NCBI GenBank assembly: GCA_965223305.1
Contig: CBDCWT010000001.1
Coordinates: 1-64,000 of the forward strand
Length of the DNA: 64,000 bases
Direction of reading: 5' to 3'
Source: CBDCWT01 sp965223305
Lineage (GTDB): Bacteria; Planctomycetota; Planctomycetia; Pirellulales; Pirellulaceae
Under the pieces are notes generated by a model. The model was not told where the DNA came from. It saw only the letters and a list, made by a program, of their open reading frames with translations, and did no database searches. Both the position numbers and the translations under genes were made by a program. Below, piece by piece: positions 36,309-45,344 of the stretch (positions are counted from its first letter, which is position 1; each line of letters starts with the position of its first letter).

Positions 36309-36754
36309 ATGAACGAGCGATCAGGTGAGGTTGACCGGTACCAGCAGCTTCAGCAGGAGCACGCGGAGCTGCGCGAGCTACTGGGCAACATCCATCGCGT
36401 GCTTTCCGAGCGGTTGGAGTCGGTAGCCCGCGTCTCCGAGATGCTCGCCTCTCTGTCCAGCCACATCGAAGCGCACTTCAAGGAGGAAGAGGTCGCTGGC
36501 TTTTTCGATGAGATTGTGGAGCACGCGCCGCGTCTGTCTTCGCATACGGAAGCGTTGCGGAGCGAGCATACGCAGCTGCTGGCGGCCGTGTGCGCGCGTT
36601 GAGTGAGGCGGCCGGCCAGGCAGACCTCCCCGACTGGTGGCAGCGTTTGGAGCAGTTGTTTCGCGAATTCAGTAAAGAATTGATGAAGCACGAGGTCAAG
36701 GAGAACGACCTCCTTCAGGAAGCGTTTACCGAGGACATCGGTTCACAGGATTAG
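36309..36754 (+). pseudogene. Hemerythrin-like HHE protein, one frameshift
   Basis: Reads as a ~147-residue four-helix protein when corrected at the alternating GC run at 36593-36598, by removing two bases or adding one. The first frame covers residues 1-97 (QQEHAELRELLGNIHRVL, then SSHIEAHFKEEEVAGFFDEIV) and the second frame supplies the rest (WQRLEQLFREFSKELMKHEVKENDLLQ). Spaced His/Glu residues (EHAEL, HIEAHFKEEE, KHEVKEND) fit a diiron site for O2, NO or redox sensing. A G-rich ribosome binding site precedes the ATG. A paralogue follows 47 nt downstream. Confidence 0.75.
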
Positions 36755-36801
36755 GCGCGTATGTTACAAGGTACGCGACGAGTGAGAGGAGTCGTACCGA
36801 G

Positions 36802-37239
36802 ATGCAGGACCTAGTTGAGTGTCAAGCTTATCTCGTGCACTTGCGCGAAGAGCATCGCCAGCTACATGAGCTTGTCCGAGAGATTCAGATGGCGTTGGAG
36901 TCACCCGCTGGCAGCCTGGACGCGGATTTGCTACACCGCATGCGGCGCCGGCTGCAGAATCTGCGCAAGGAGCTCGCTCGCCATTTCTCTGAAGAGGACG
37001 CTGGCGGCTGTATCGAAGAGGCCGTCTCCCGGCGACCGTCGTTGGCGGCAGAGGCCCGCCAAGTTGCTGAGCAACATCTCGACCTGCTGCGGCAATTGGA
37101 TGGAATTATCGAGGAGGCGGCGGAGGCACCGCAATCGATGCAGACCAGCTTCCCGGTGTTTGCGAAGCAGCTGTTGAGCCACGAGGCCAGCGAAAATCGT
37201 ATCATCGAGCGAGGCTTCAACATCAACCTCGATTCATAG
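36802..37239 (+). CDS. Hemerythrin-like HHE protein (145 aa)
   Basis: Four-helix-bundle protein with REEHRQLHELVREIQ, ELARHFSEEDAGGCIEEAV, VAEQHLDLLRQLD and LLSHEASENRIIE, which supply the His and Glu ligands expected of a diiron centre. It is related in length and layout to the frameshifted gene just upstream, suggesting tandem duplication. AGAGGAG precedes the ATG. Hemerythrins bind oxygen or sense oxygen and NO; placed directly before a bc-type complex, it fits an oxygen-responsive unit. The Rieske gene begins 116 nt later. Confidence 0.75.
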   Translation: MQDLVECQAYLVHLREEHRQLHELVREIQMALESPAGSLDADLLHRMRRRLQNLRKELARHFSEEDAGGCIEEAVSRRPSLAAEARQVAEQHLDLLRQLDGIIEEAAEAPQSMQTSFPVFAKQLLSHEASENRIIERGFNINLDS

Positions 37240-37355
37240 CGAGTTCGCTACGTCGGTGCACCTCAACACACCGGGCCACGCCAGACTGCCTGGCCTACCC
37301 ATTAACCGAACCCACGACCGCAGCAGCTCTGTGGCGGTTCAGAGGAGGAAAAACG

Positions 37356-37943
37356 ATGTCAAAGGATGACGCGTCTACAAACAGTCGGCGGAGTTTCCTC
37401 GGAGCTGGTTCGAGCTTGGTGATGGGCGGCGGGCTAATCGCCGGCTACGGAACGTTGGGCGTGATGGCCGGGCGATTCCTCTATCCTGCCGGGGACGGCG
37501 GCGGGGAGTGGCAGTATGTGGCCACGGTGGAGCAACTTGGCTCAGGCGAATCACTCGAGTACACAGCACCTTCGGGCGCGCGGGTGGTTGTGGCGAGGCA
37601 GTCCGCGGGTTCGGAGGCTGCGAACTTCATCGCGCTGTCGAGTGTCTGCCCGCATCTGGGCTGCCAGGTTCACTGGGAATCCCACGAACAGAGATTTTTT
37701 TGCCCTTGCCATAACGGCGCATTTGGTCCTAATGGTCAAGCGACCGAAGGGCCGCCTGCCAAAGCGCGGCAAGAGCTGATCCGCTTTCCGCTTAAGGTCG
37801 AGAATGGCCAACTGTTCATCCAGGTGCCGATGGGGACGATCCATGGGAGTAGCGCCGTTGCCCAGCGGGCGGAAACGCGAGGGCCGCGGACTGCCCAAAT
37901 TGGCAACGAGCGGTTGGACTCCAGCACGAAGGGAATCACATGA
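37356..37943 (+). CDS. Rieske iron-sulfur protein (195 aa)
   Basis: Carries a [2Fe-2S] cluster that takes electrons from quinol in a bc-type complex. Cluster ligands are in CPHLGCQVHW and CPCHNGAFG, the classical CxH/CxxH pair. The N-terminus has a twin-arginine-like NSRRSFLGAGSSLVMGG followed by a membrane anchor at residues ~20-45. GGAGG precedes the ATG. The stop overlaps the cytochrome b start by 4 nt (ATGA), so the two subunits are coupled. The C-terminal ~35 residues beyond the cluster domain are unremarkable. Confidence 0.93.
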   Translation: MSKDDASTNSRRSFLGAGSSLVMGGGLIAGYGTLGVMAGRFLYPAGDGGGEWQYVATVEQLGSGESLEYTAPSGARVVVARQSAGSEAANFIALSSVCPHLGCQVHWESHEQRFFCPCHNGAFGPNGQATEGPPAKARQELIRFPLKVENGQLFIQVPMGTIHGSSAVAQRAETRGPRTAQIGNERLDSSTKGIT

Positions 37944-38989
37944 CGCGGATTGGCGAGTGGCTGCAAGAGCGCGTCCCGATCAGCGGCGACCAGCTGCGTG
38001 AGCTCACCAACGAACCCGTCCCGAATCACCTCAAGCGGTGGTGGTTCTGCCTCGGCGGTACACCCGCATATCTGTTCGTGGTGCAGATCGTCACAGGTAT
38101 TTTATTGGCGTTCTACTACCAGCCGGCCCCAGCGAGCGCCTACGAGTCGGTGCGCTATATCACTGAGGAGGCCACGTTTGGTTGGTACCTGCGGAGCATG
38201 CACAAGTGGGCGGCGACGCTGATGATCGCGGCAGTGATCCTGCATCAAATGCGTGTCTATTTCACCGCAGCTTATCGGCGTCCGCGGGAGCTGAACTGGG
38301 TCATCGGCATGTGCTTGCTGATGTGTACGTTGCTGACCGGATTCACGGGCTACAGTCTTGTCTTCGAGCAGCTCAGCTACTGGGGCGCGACCGTGGCGGC
38401 GAATATCTCCGATGCCGTTCCAGTGGTCGGAGGCGTGATGAAACAGATGCTGCTGGCCGGAGATTCCTACAACGAACGGACGCTGTCCCGGTTTTACATT
38501 CTGCATGCAGCGGTGCTGCCGACCACAATCACGCTGCTTGTCATCGTACACATCGCCTTCATTCGCATGCACGGTGTAACCGAGCTACGGTTTGACGACG
38601 AACAGCCCAGCGAAAACGACCACTTCAACTTCTTTCCGGATCACATACTCACCGAGCTAACGATCGGGCTGGTACTGATGGTCCTGCTCAGCGTGTTGTC
38701 GACCGTGCTGCCTGCGACTCTGGGGCCCAAAGCGGATCCTCTGACGACGCCAGAAGAAATCAAACCGGAGTGGTTTTTCTACGTCTCGTTTCGCTGGTTG
38801 AAGCTCTTCACGTTGACCTTTGCGGTGCTGAGCACGGGACTGATTCTGGCCGCCATGTTCCTGTGGCCGTGGATCGATGCGGGCTTGCGGAAGTTGACAG
38901 GAAAAGAGGATATCAGTGTGTGGATTGGGATTGTGGCTTCGCTGCTGTTGATCGGTTTAACGATTTGGGAAGCGGCCGTGGCGCACTAG
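37940..38989 (+). CDS. Cytochrome b of a bc-type quinol complex (349 aa)
   Basis: Integral membrane subunit that oxidises quinol and carries two b hemes. Two heme-ligand helices are visible: SMHKWAATLMIAAVILHQMRVYF and FYILHAAVLPTTITLLVIVHIAFIRMHG (key His pairs 14 residues apart). The Qo-site motif appears as PEEIKPEWFF, equivalent to PEWY. There are about eight helices. The length is shorter than mitochondrial cytochrome b but complete for a fused b6/subunit IV type. Instead of cytochrome c1, the next gene on the strand is an octaheme cytochrome, which may be the electron acceptor. Confidence 0.92.
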   Translation: MTRIGEWLQERVPISGDQLRELTNEPVPNHLKRWWFCLGGTPAYLFVVQIVTGILLAFYYQPAPASAYESVRYITEEATFGWYLRSMHKWAATLMIAAVILHQMRVYFTAAYRRPRELNWVIGMCLLMCTLLTGFTGYSLVFEQLSYWGATVAANISDAVPVVGGVMKQMLLAGDSYNERTLSRFYILHAAVLPTTITLLVIVHIAFIRMHGVTELRFDDEQPSENDHFNFFPDHILTELTIGLVLMVLLSVLSTVLPATLGPKADPLTTPEEIKPEWFFYVSFRWLKLFTLTFAVLSTGLILAAMFLWPWIDAGLRKLTGKEDISVWIGIVASLLLIGLTIWEAAVAH

Positions 38990-39012
38990 TGGAGTGTCAA
39001 AGTCCAAATTGT

Positions 39013-39079
39013 GGGTAGCCGAACTCGCCAGAGTTTGGACGCCGCAGAAAAATGCCAAAGTCTGGCGACTTCGGCTACT
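39013..39079. repeat. Inverted family B repeat between cytochrome b and octaheme genes
   Basis: TAGCCGAACTCGCCAGAG and TCTGGCGACTTCGGCTA face each other across ~30 bases, forming a large imperfect hairpin just after the cytochrome b stop. It may stabilise the upstream mRNA end or attenuate transcription into the octaheme gene. A separate palindrome, GGCACACGGAGTGTGCC, lies at about 39158-39174. Confidence 0.75.
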
Positions 39080-39216
39080 GCCACAATTAAGCTTGACGCG
39101 CGACTAGGTTCCGCCGTGCCGTCCGCTATTTGACTTGATGTGATCCTGAGGGTTACGGCACACGGAGTGTGCCCACTACTTCGCATATAGATCATTTGAC
39201 CATAGGAAGTTAGTTC

Positions 39217-40797
39217 ATGAGTCTGCGAATGAAACAACTGATTATTGCCCTGCTAAGCGGACTGTTTCTCGTTTCGCTTGTCTTTGTGCAGTGGATGGAA
39301 GTGACCCGCAAGCAGGAGGAAGCCGGGCTGACCGTTCGACGCGTGTCCATCCCGGATACCTCGAAACGCTGTGTCGAGTGCCATCAACAGTCGTCGCCCG
39401 GCATCATCGACCACTGGCGCGGCAGCACACACGCTCACAAGGGCGTCGGCTGCGTTGAATGTCATCAGGCAGAACAGCGTGACGCCGACGCGTTTGAGCA
39501 TTGGGGGTTCACGATTGCTACGGTGGTGACTCCCCGGGATTGTTCGCGCTGCCACAAGACCGAGACAGAAGAGTTCGAGCGCAGCCACCACGCCAAAGGT
39601 GGCAATATCTTGGCCTCGCTGGATAACTTCCTTGCAGAAACAGTCGAGGGATCCCGCACGCCCTTCAACCCGCACTCGCCGACACCGGGGATGGACGTCC
39701 AGCAGGTGGACGGCATGGCTAGCGTCAACGTAGGTTGCAAACAATGCCACGGCAGCAAGGTGGCGCTACAAGCGACCGACGGCAGCCTGATTACGGTGGA
39801 TGATCTGAAGCCGGACGAGAACGGCAAGCCTACAGACCGCGACCAATTGGCTAGAATCGAACGCGGCAATGACGGGCGGCCGATACTGCACGCCAGCAGT
39901 TGGCCCAACACGGGGATCGGTCGCATCAACCTCGACGGTTCGTTGGGTTCGTGTTCTGCGTGCCACTCACGGCATGACTTTTCGCCCCGCCGTGCCCGCC
40001 AGCCGGAGAATTGTGCCAAGTGCCATCTGGGACCAGACCATCCGCAGAAGGAGATCTTCGAGGAGTCGAAACACGGCGTTGCCTACCGTGACCTCAAAGA
40101 TCACATGAATCTTGATGCCAAAGACTGGGTGCTGGGAGACGACTACACTCAGGCCCCCACTTGTGCCACGTGTCACATGTCCGCAAACATCCAGAACCGT
40201 AAGGTCACGCATGATCCCGGGGAACGCATTTCGTGGACGAATCGACCACCGGTCAGCTTGCTGATGGATACCGATGCGGAGGGAAAGGTGATCAAAGAGA
40301 CCGATGAAGCGGTCCGTCAAACGCTGGTTGCGGACTCGTGGCAAAACAAACGTTCCCGGATGACGCAGGTCTGTTCGACCTGTCACACGCCCAGCTACAT
40401 TTCGTCCTTCTACAAACAGTACGATGACTTTGTGATCAACTATAACGAGAAGTTTGCCAAGCCCGGCCAGGCGATCATGGCTTCGCTGCGCGAAAACGAA
40501 CTCATCACTGCAACTCAATTTGATGAAGAGATTGAATGGACTTGGTTCTACCTGTGGCATCACGAAGGCAGACGAGCGCGGCACGGTGCCAGCATGATGG
40601 CGCCCGACTACGCGCACTGGCATGGTATGTATGAAGTCGCCGAGCGTTTCTACCAGGAGCTAATTCCCCAAGCGCGGGAACTTGCCGAACATGCCGAGGA
40701 GGACGGAAAATCCCAGGCCGCGGAGGCGGTACGTGGTGTGATTGACGAGATTCTGTCGCGAACCGAACATGAGTGGTTCGAGCAGGAGAAAGAGTGA
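39217..40797 (+). CDS. Octaheme c-type cytochrome, hydroxylamine-oxidoreductase-like (526 aa)
   Basis: A membrane-anchored periplasmic multiheme protein (N-terminal helix, residues ~5-25). Eight CxxCH sites are present in order: CVECH, CVECH, CSRCH, CKQCH, CSACH, CAKCH, CATCH and CSTCH. The number, the length and the spacing fit the HAO/octaheme family, some of which oxidise hydroxylamine or hydrazine and others reduce nitrite. Which way this one works cannot be read directly. It follows the Rieske/cytochrome b pair, a layout that also occurs in anammox planctomycetes, so quinol-linked electron transfer is likely. AGGAAG precedes the ATG. Confidence 0.85.
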   Translation: MSLRMKQLIIALLSGLFLVSLVFVQWMEVTRKQEEAGLTVRRVSIPDTSKRCVECHQQSSPGIIDHWRGSTHAHKGVGCVECHQAEQRDADAFEHWGFTIATVVTPRDCSRCHKTETEEFERSHHAKGGNILASLDNFLAETVEGSRTPFNPHSPTPGMDVQQVDGMASVNVGCKQCHGSKVALQATDGSLITVDDLKPDENGKPTDRDQLARIERGNDGRPILHASSWPNTGIGRINLDGSLGSCSACHSRHDFSPRRARQPENCAKCHLGPDHPQKEIFEESKHGVAYRDLKDHMNLDAKDWVLGDDYTQAPTCATCHMSANIQNRKVTHDPGERISWTNRPPVSLLMDTDAEGKVIKETDEAVRQTLVADSWQNKRSRMTQVCSTCHTPSYISSFYKQYDDFVINYNEKFAKPGQAIMASLRENELITATQFDEEIEWTWFYLWHHEGRRARHGASMMAPDYAHWHGMYEVAERFYQELIPQARELAEHAEEDGKSQAAEAVRGVIDEILSRTEHEWFEQEKE

Positions 40798-40805
40798 CTC
40801 TTCAG

Positions 40806-41175
40806 CATCAGCCGCTGGGCGTTAGCCCACGGTTTCCACCAAACCGGATGCTAACGCGTGCCGGCTGATTTGCGGCGGAGGGCGTACACGGTTGTTGCGG
40901 GAGGTCGTGCAGCTTTTGACTTGGCGCGTGATTATCGTCTTTCGTCACTCTCCCCTCGGGGAGAGTCGGCCCGAAGGGCCGGAGAGGGGGACACTCGCCG
41001 GGGCGATCACTCCGGGCAGCCCTCCCCGGACGCTGCGCGTCCGACCCTCCCGCGAGCGGGAGGGTGACTGTGCCTCTACTGTTTCAAAACGCCCGGTGCG
41101 ACTCTGCAGTATCAGCCGCTGGGCATTAGCCCACGGTTTCCACCAAACCGGATGCTAACGCATGCCGGCTGATTC
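40806..41175. repeat. Two full REP palindromes flanking a family D hairpin
   Basis: Two ~66-bp copies (40806-40871 and 41110-41175) combine the two family-A halves (CAGCCGCTGGGCGTTAGCCC, then AAACCGGATGCTAACGC) into one long palindrome ending CCGGCTGAT. Between them sits family D (CTCTCCCCTCGGGGAGAG plus GGCCCGAAGGGCC). No gene is supported in this ~410-bp gap. Confidence 0.85.
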
Positions 41176-41210
41176 GCTCGGCGCCTTGATGGGCAGCGCC
41201 CGCCTGACGT

Positions 41211-42224
41211 ATGGTGATGCTCATGAGGACACCGCTCCAGCGAATTCGTCGGGGTGCCATAGTCACGGTCGTCATTTTTGTTATCGCGGTCGTGGGCTAC
41301 CGGTTCCTGGGCGGGTTCGATTGGGTCGATGCCATATGGATGGTCGTGATCACGATCTCCACGGTTGGCTATGGTGAGACCAGTCAGTTCAGTCCTGGCT
41401 TGCAAATGTTCACCGTAGCCGTCATTTTTTTTGGAATGTCGGCGGCCGCCTACACCTTCGGCGGCTTCTTTCAATTGGCGTTGGAAGGTGAGTTGGACCG
41501 GCTGATCGGGAGGCGTCGCATGGCCCAGGAAATCGACCAGCTTCGCGGACACGTCGTCATCTGCGGTTACGGGCGTATCGGCCAGAACCTCGCCAACGAT
41601 CTGCGACGCCAGGGTCGGCGGCTGGTGATCGTTGACAACGACCCGCAGAAGATCGAAGAAGCAGTGGTTCAGGAGCTGCTTTGCATGCAAGGTGACGCCA
41701 CCGAGGAGGAGTTGCTCCGATCTGTCCAGCTCGAGCGAGCGCAGACGCTCGTGACCGCTCTACCAACCGACGCTGCAAACGTCTTCATCACGTTGACCGC
41801 CCGCAACCTCTGTCCGTCGATCCAGATCATTGCTCGTGCCGAACATCAAAGCACCGAAAAGAAACTTCGCCAAGCTGGTGCCAACCGAGTGGTCATGCCG
41901 GCCATCATCGGCGCCCGACAAATGGTCCGCATGATCACGCGCCCCTCCACCGCAGATCTGATGGAGTTGGTTGCGGAAAGCAGCTTCACCGACCTAGAAC
42001 TTGACGAGATTTCGATTAGCGAGGGAGCTCGGCTGGTGGGCGTCACTGTGGGCGAGACGGAAGCCCATCGGCGGCACCGTTTGCTGGTCGTGGCGATCAA
42101 GAGTGCCGCTGGAGAGATGATCTTCAACCCGGACGCGGCCTACACATTTCAATCCGAGGACGTCGTCATGCTGATGGGGCAGGAGAACGATATCCACCGG
42201 TTCCGCAACGAGTACAACTTGTGA
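41211..42224 (+). CDS. Potassium channel with RCK/TrkA-N domain (337 aa)
   Basis: A two-helix ion channel with the selectivity filter in ITISTVGYGETS (residues ~45-56), flanked by helices ~12-32 and ~65-88. The cytoplasmic part is a TrkA-N/RCK nucleotide-binding domain (HVVICGYGRIGQNLANDL, GxGxxG; Asp ligand in LVIVDND), followed by a TrkA-C domain (~245-337). It resembles bacterial Kch/GsuK-type channels gated by ligands. It is convergent with the sigma-54 activator gene, the stops being separated by 2 nt, so transcription would collide or terminate inside the neighbour. Confidence 0.92.
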   Translation: MVMLMRTPLQRIRRGAIVTVVIFVIAVVGYRFLGGFDWVDAIWMVVITISTVGYGETSQFSPGLQMFTVAVIFFGMSAAAYTFGGFFQLALEGELDRLIGRRRMAQEIDQLRGHVVICGYGRIGQNLANDLRRQGRRLVIVDNDPQKIEEAVVQELLCMQGDATEEELLRSVQLERAQTLVTALPTDAANVFITLTARNLCPSIQIIARAEHQSTEKKLRQAGANRVVMPAIIGARQMVRMITRPSTADLMELVAESSFTDLELDEISISEGARLVGVTVGETEAHRRHRLLVVAIKSAAGEMIFNPDAAYTFQSEDVVMLMGQENDIHRFRNEYNL

Positions 42225-42226
42225 AT

Positions 42227-43564
42227 TCACACCTCGATCCCGTACTTCTCGACGAGCCGATATAGTTTTCGCCGGTCGATCCCCAGCGCACGAGCAGCTC
42301 GCGACTTGTTACCACCTTCACGACGTAACACCTCGATGATCTTCGTACGTTCGATGGAGGACAGGTCGTCGGTATTGGAAATCACTCGCTGGGCCGAGGA
42401 ACTGGACGGCGACAGATCGCGAGGTAGGTCACGAGCTCGAATGGTCCAATCGTCGGCGAGAATCTTGGCTCGTTCCAGCGCGTTGCTCAGTTGGCGGATG
42501 TTGCCCGGCCAATCGTATTCTTCGAGCAGCGCCATCGCTTCGTCCTCGATCTCCCAGTCGTTGCCCAGCAGATGCGCTACCAGCAGAGGGATGTCACCAT
42601 GGCGGTCGCGGAGCGGCGGCAGCTCTAAGGACATGACGTTGATTCGATAGTAGAGATCTTCTCGGAAACGGCCTTCGCTGACTTCTTCGGCCATGTCCCG
42701 GTTGGTCGCTGCGAGCAAACGTACGTTGACTCGCAACTCCTTGATCGACCCTACACGGCGCAGCGAGCCGTCTTCCAGGACACGCAACATCTTTGCCTGT
42801 AGCGGACCGGGTAGCTCGCCGATTTCGTCGATGAACAATGTGCCTCCGTCTGCTACTTCGAACAACCCCTGCTTGGCGCTGACCGCTCCAGTAAAGGCAC
42901 CCTTTTCGTGTCCGAACAGCTCGCTCTCCAACAACGTCTCAGGCAGTGCGGCACAGTTAATGGTCACCATCGGCTTCTCGGCTCGGTGGCTACATTTATG
43001 TAGCGCCCTGGCGACCAGTTCCTTGCCGGTACCGCTCTCGCCCTGGATCAGGATCGCCTTGTCGCTGGGGCCGGCTCGTTCGATCAAGCGAAAGACCTCC
43101 TGCATTGCGGCGGATTGGCCGACCATGTCCGATTGCGGCTGGGCACGCTCCAGCAGCAACTTGAGATTACGGTTCTCCTTGCGTAGCAGGTGGCGCTCGT
43201 GGGCCTTCTCGATGAGCGATTCGAGCTCCTTCAGTGGAAACGGCTTGGTAAGGAAGTCGTACGCACCGAGCTTCATTGCCTGGACCGCGGTTTCGATCGT
43301 CCCCTGACCGGTCAGCAAAATGACCTCGCAATCCGGGTGCGTCTGCTTGAAATTCTCCAGCAGCTCTAAGCCAGACTGGCCAGGCAGGACGACGTCGAAG
43401 ATGGCCACGTCGAAGTGACGCCGCTGCGACGCTTCTAAAGCCGCTTCGGCATTGGCAGCGTCCTCGACGCGGAAGCCGACGCGGGAGAACCGCCGTGCCA
43501 TCGTATCGCGGAACTCGTCGTCATCATCGACTACCAACAGATCGACTTCGTTCGCCTCGGCCAC
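42227..43564 (-). CDS. NtrC-family sigma-54-dependent response regulator (445 aa)
   Basis: A two-component activator. The receiver domain (~5-120) has DDDDEF, phosphoacceptor Asp in VAIFDVVLPGQSG, and KPFP. The AAA+ domain (~140-375) has Walker A GESGTGKE, the sigma-54 contact loop GAFTGA, Walker B GGTLFIDEIGEL, and the arginine fingers near FREDLYYR. A Fis-type helix-turn-helix closes the protein (GGNKSRAARALGIDRRKLYRLVEKYG). It is the only sigma-54 activator in the window, and six sigma-54-like promoters occur around it, so it is the natural candidate regulator of the redox island. No kinase is adjacent; the PAS kinase at 33429 is a possible partner. Confidence 0.94.
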   Translation of the reverse strand: MAEANEVDLLVVDDDDEFRDTMARRFSRVGFRVEDAANAEAALEASQRRHFDVAIFDVVLPGQSGLELLENFKQTHPDCEVILLTGQGTIETAVQAMKLGAYDFLTKPFPLKELESLIEKAHERHLLRKENRNLKLLLERAQPQSDMVGQSAAMQEVFRLIERAGPSDKAILIQGESGTGKELVARALHKCSHRAEKPMVTINCAALPETLLESELFGHEKGAFTGAVSAKQGLFEVADGGTLFIDEIGELPGPLQAKMLRVLEDGSLRRVGSIKELRVNVRLLAATNRDMAEEVSEGRFREDLYYRINVMSLELPPLRDRHGDIPLLVAHLLGNDWEIEDEAMALLEEYDWPGNIRQLSNALERAKILADDWTIRARDLPRDLSPSSSSAQRVISNTDDLSSIERTKIIEVLRREGGNKSRAARALGIDRRKLYRLVEKYGIEV

Positions 43565-43797
43565 ATTCCGCCCCCTTTCTTGATCGTACTTGCTACGTCA
43601 CGCACAGCTGTCGCGCGCTATTCTGCCCGGTCAGCCCCCCATCCGATCCGTGGGATTGTCTTTCACGGTCCATTGCGCGTATTCGCACATACCACCAGTT
43701 TAAACGCCTGGTTAGGTTCATCACAGAGCCCTCACAGGGGTGGCAAACGGATGCCGCGAGCCCGGCTGACGATGCCTTAGCGCGTAAGGGCTTCGAT

Positions 43798-43813
43798 TGG
43801 CATCCGAGTTGCA
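43798..43813 (+). promoter_or_regulatory. Predicted sigma-54 promoter of the Usp gene
   Basis: TGGCATCCGAGTTGCA matches the sigma-54 consensus at both boxes (TGGCAT at -24, TTGCA at -12, GG-N10-GC). It lies about 75 nt before the Usp start, in the gap between that gene and the divergent sigma-54 activator gene. This is the best match found. Confidence 0.65.
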
Positions 43814-43888
43814 TTTGATTCTCTCGTCGAGTCAAGGTCGTGACCAAGAGACGGTCAGACCGAAACAACCGGAGAAAGGAGGTGTGAC

Positions 43889-44332
43889 ATGAAGGCCAAG
43901 AAAATCCTGTTCCCGACCGACTTTTCCGAACGTAGCGAGGCCGCACTGCGTCACGCGACATCCTTGGCGCGTGAAAACGGCGCAACTCTGATGATTGCTC
44001 ACGTGAGAGAACCAGCAGAGACCTATGCGGATACCGGCTTTGCTGGCTATCCCGTGCCGCAAGATGAGGCTGAACTTCGAGGCGTGCTGCACGAAATCGA
44101 GCCCTCGGATACGAGTGTCCGGTGCGTGCATCATCTGCTTTCAGGCAACCCGGCAGATGAGATCATCCGATTTGCCGAGCAGGCCGGCGTGGACTTGATC
44201 GTCATGGGAACTCACGGGCGCACTGGACTGAGTCGTCTAGTGATGGGAAGTGTGGCCGAGGCTGTTGTGCGTGGGGCAAAATCTCCTGTACTGACGATCA
44301 AGCAGCCGGAGGATTCGGAGGTGAAGACCTGA
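43889..44332 (+). CDS. Universal stress protein (147 aa)
   Basis: Single UspA domain. The N-terminus KKILFPTDFSERSEAALRHA and the ATP-binding C-terminal motif GTHGRTGLSRLVMGSVAEAVV (shown by its Gly spacing G-2-G-9-G-S) identify it. These are cytoplasmic dimers linked to energy stress and growth arrest. AAGGAGG lies just before the ATG, an unusually strong ribosome binding site for this window. It is divergent from the sigma-54 activator gene, with a predicted sigma-54 promoter between them. Two other Usp genes are at 50205 and 60223. Confidence 0.93.
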   Translation: MKAKKILFPTDFSERSEAALRHATSLARENGATLMIAHVREPAETYADTGFAGYPVPQDEAELRGVLHEIEPSDTSVRCVHHLLSGNPADEIIRFAEQAGVDLIVMGTHGRTGLSRLVMGSVAEAVVRGAKSPVLTIKQPEDSEVKT

Positions 44333-44549
44333 TCCCTAATATGAACGAGTGATCTAGCTGAGACCTGCTCCGTCGACAATCTGGGTTGAGATTTCTCGGA
44401 TACCCTATCAGAATGGCCCGGTCATTCATGCGGGATCGACCTGGGTGTCAGACTTCGTGAGCAGGCTTCAGCTGGCCATGAACAACCTCTCGCGACGACC
44501 TGCCTGAATCCCCGACTTGTGATTGGGACGAATCTACGGAGGCAGACTC

Positions 44550-45014
44550 ATGAACGATGCCATCGAACGTTTGAAGTCGTTGCGTGTTGTAGACGTAATG
44601 AGCCGCAGCGTGGTGCAGGTGGTCGACGATCAAACCATGCCCGACGTCGCCATGCTGTTTCGGCAGCAGGACGTATCCGCGGCCCCGGTGGTAAACGGGG
44701 CGGGCGAGTGCGTTGGCGTTCTGAGCGCGACCGACTTTCTTCGGCGGGAGTCGGCGCGAACAGCAGGCAGTGGCGAGCCGCCTCAGAACGGAGGAACCGC
44801 TGACGATTCGGTAAAGACACATATGTCGCCGGCAGTTCAATCGGTAGCCGAGCATGCGCCGCTGCTATCGGCCGCTCGAGTTATGGATGCTCAGCACGTC
44901 CATCGACTGGTTGTGCTGAATGAACTGGCTCAACCGATCGGAGTGATCAGTACCATGGACATCGTGGCGGCACTACTGAACGCGATCGAGGAGATGGAGA
45001 CCCGCTTGCAGTGA
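44550..45014 (+). CDS. Tandem CBS-domain protein (154 aa)
   Basis: Second Bateman-module protein of the window. CBS1 has VMSRSVVQVVDDQT and SAAPVVNGAGECVGVLSATDFL; CBS2 has HMSPAVQSVAEH, HRLVVLNELAQPIGVISTMDIV. The start at 44550 was chosen because GGAGG lies 7 nt upstream; the frame extends to a TTG at 44523. It shares layout with the CBS protein at 32914. It probably senses adenylates. It follows the Usp gene by about 220 nt, in which I see only a degenerate fragment of the MITE end near 44477. Confidence 0.88.
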   Translation: MNDAIERLKSLRVVDVMSRSVVQVVDDQTMPDVAMLFRQQDVSAAPVVNGAGECVGVLSATDFLRRESARTAGSGEPPQNGGTADDSVKTHMSPAVQSVAEHAPLLSAARVMDAQHVHRLVVLNELAQPIGVISTMDIVAALLNAIEEMETRLQ

Positions 45015-45118
45015 AAACGGCTCCGCAGGAGCGTCGCCTTACCGAGTCGCCTTCGACGGGTTTCCTCACCTCTGATACAAAGCAGCTTGTTGAAGGCTAA
45101 AGACGTGCTACGTTCTCG

Positions 45119-45290
45119 GGGAACCGAATCGGCCGGGAGGGCGAGGCTCCTGCCGAGCCGGAAGCTCCAGGAACCGTGGGCTAACGCCCAGCGGCTGATT
45201 TCGAGTGTAGCCGAACTCGCCAGAGTTTGGCGCTCATTTGAGGTCATCCCTCACCAGGCCGGGAGGGCGAGGCTCCTGCCGAGCCGTGGG
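45119..45290. repeat. Family A, B and C repeats before the APH-AAA gene
   Basis: GGGAGGGCGAGGCTCCTGCC at about 45136 and 45261, the family-A REP at about 45176-45201, and family B (TAGCCGAACTCGCCAGAG) at about 45208. The open frame that reaches back through here is an accident of these repeats. Confidence 0.85.
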
Positions 45291-45344
45291 ATAGCCGGGA
45301 ACCACTTGTGTGCAGCTCCATCGGTGACTAGGAGGGACCTAGTG

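Noticed and set aside
45087..45344. N-terminal extension of the APH-AAA gene
   Set aside because: The extra codons read through families A, B and C; a good ribosome binding site and ATG at 45345 mark the real start.
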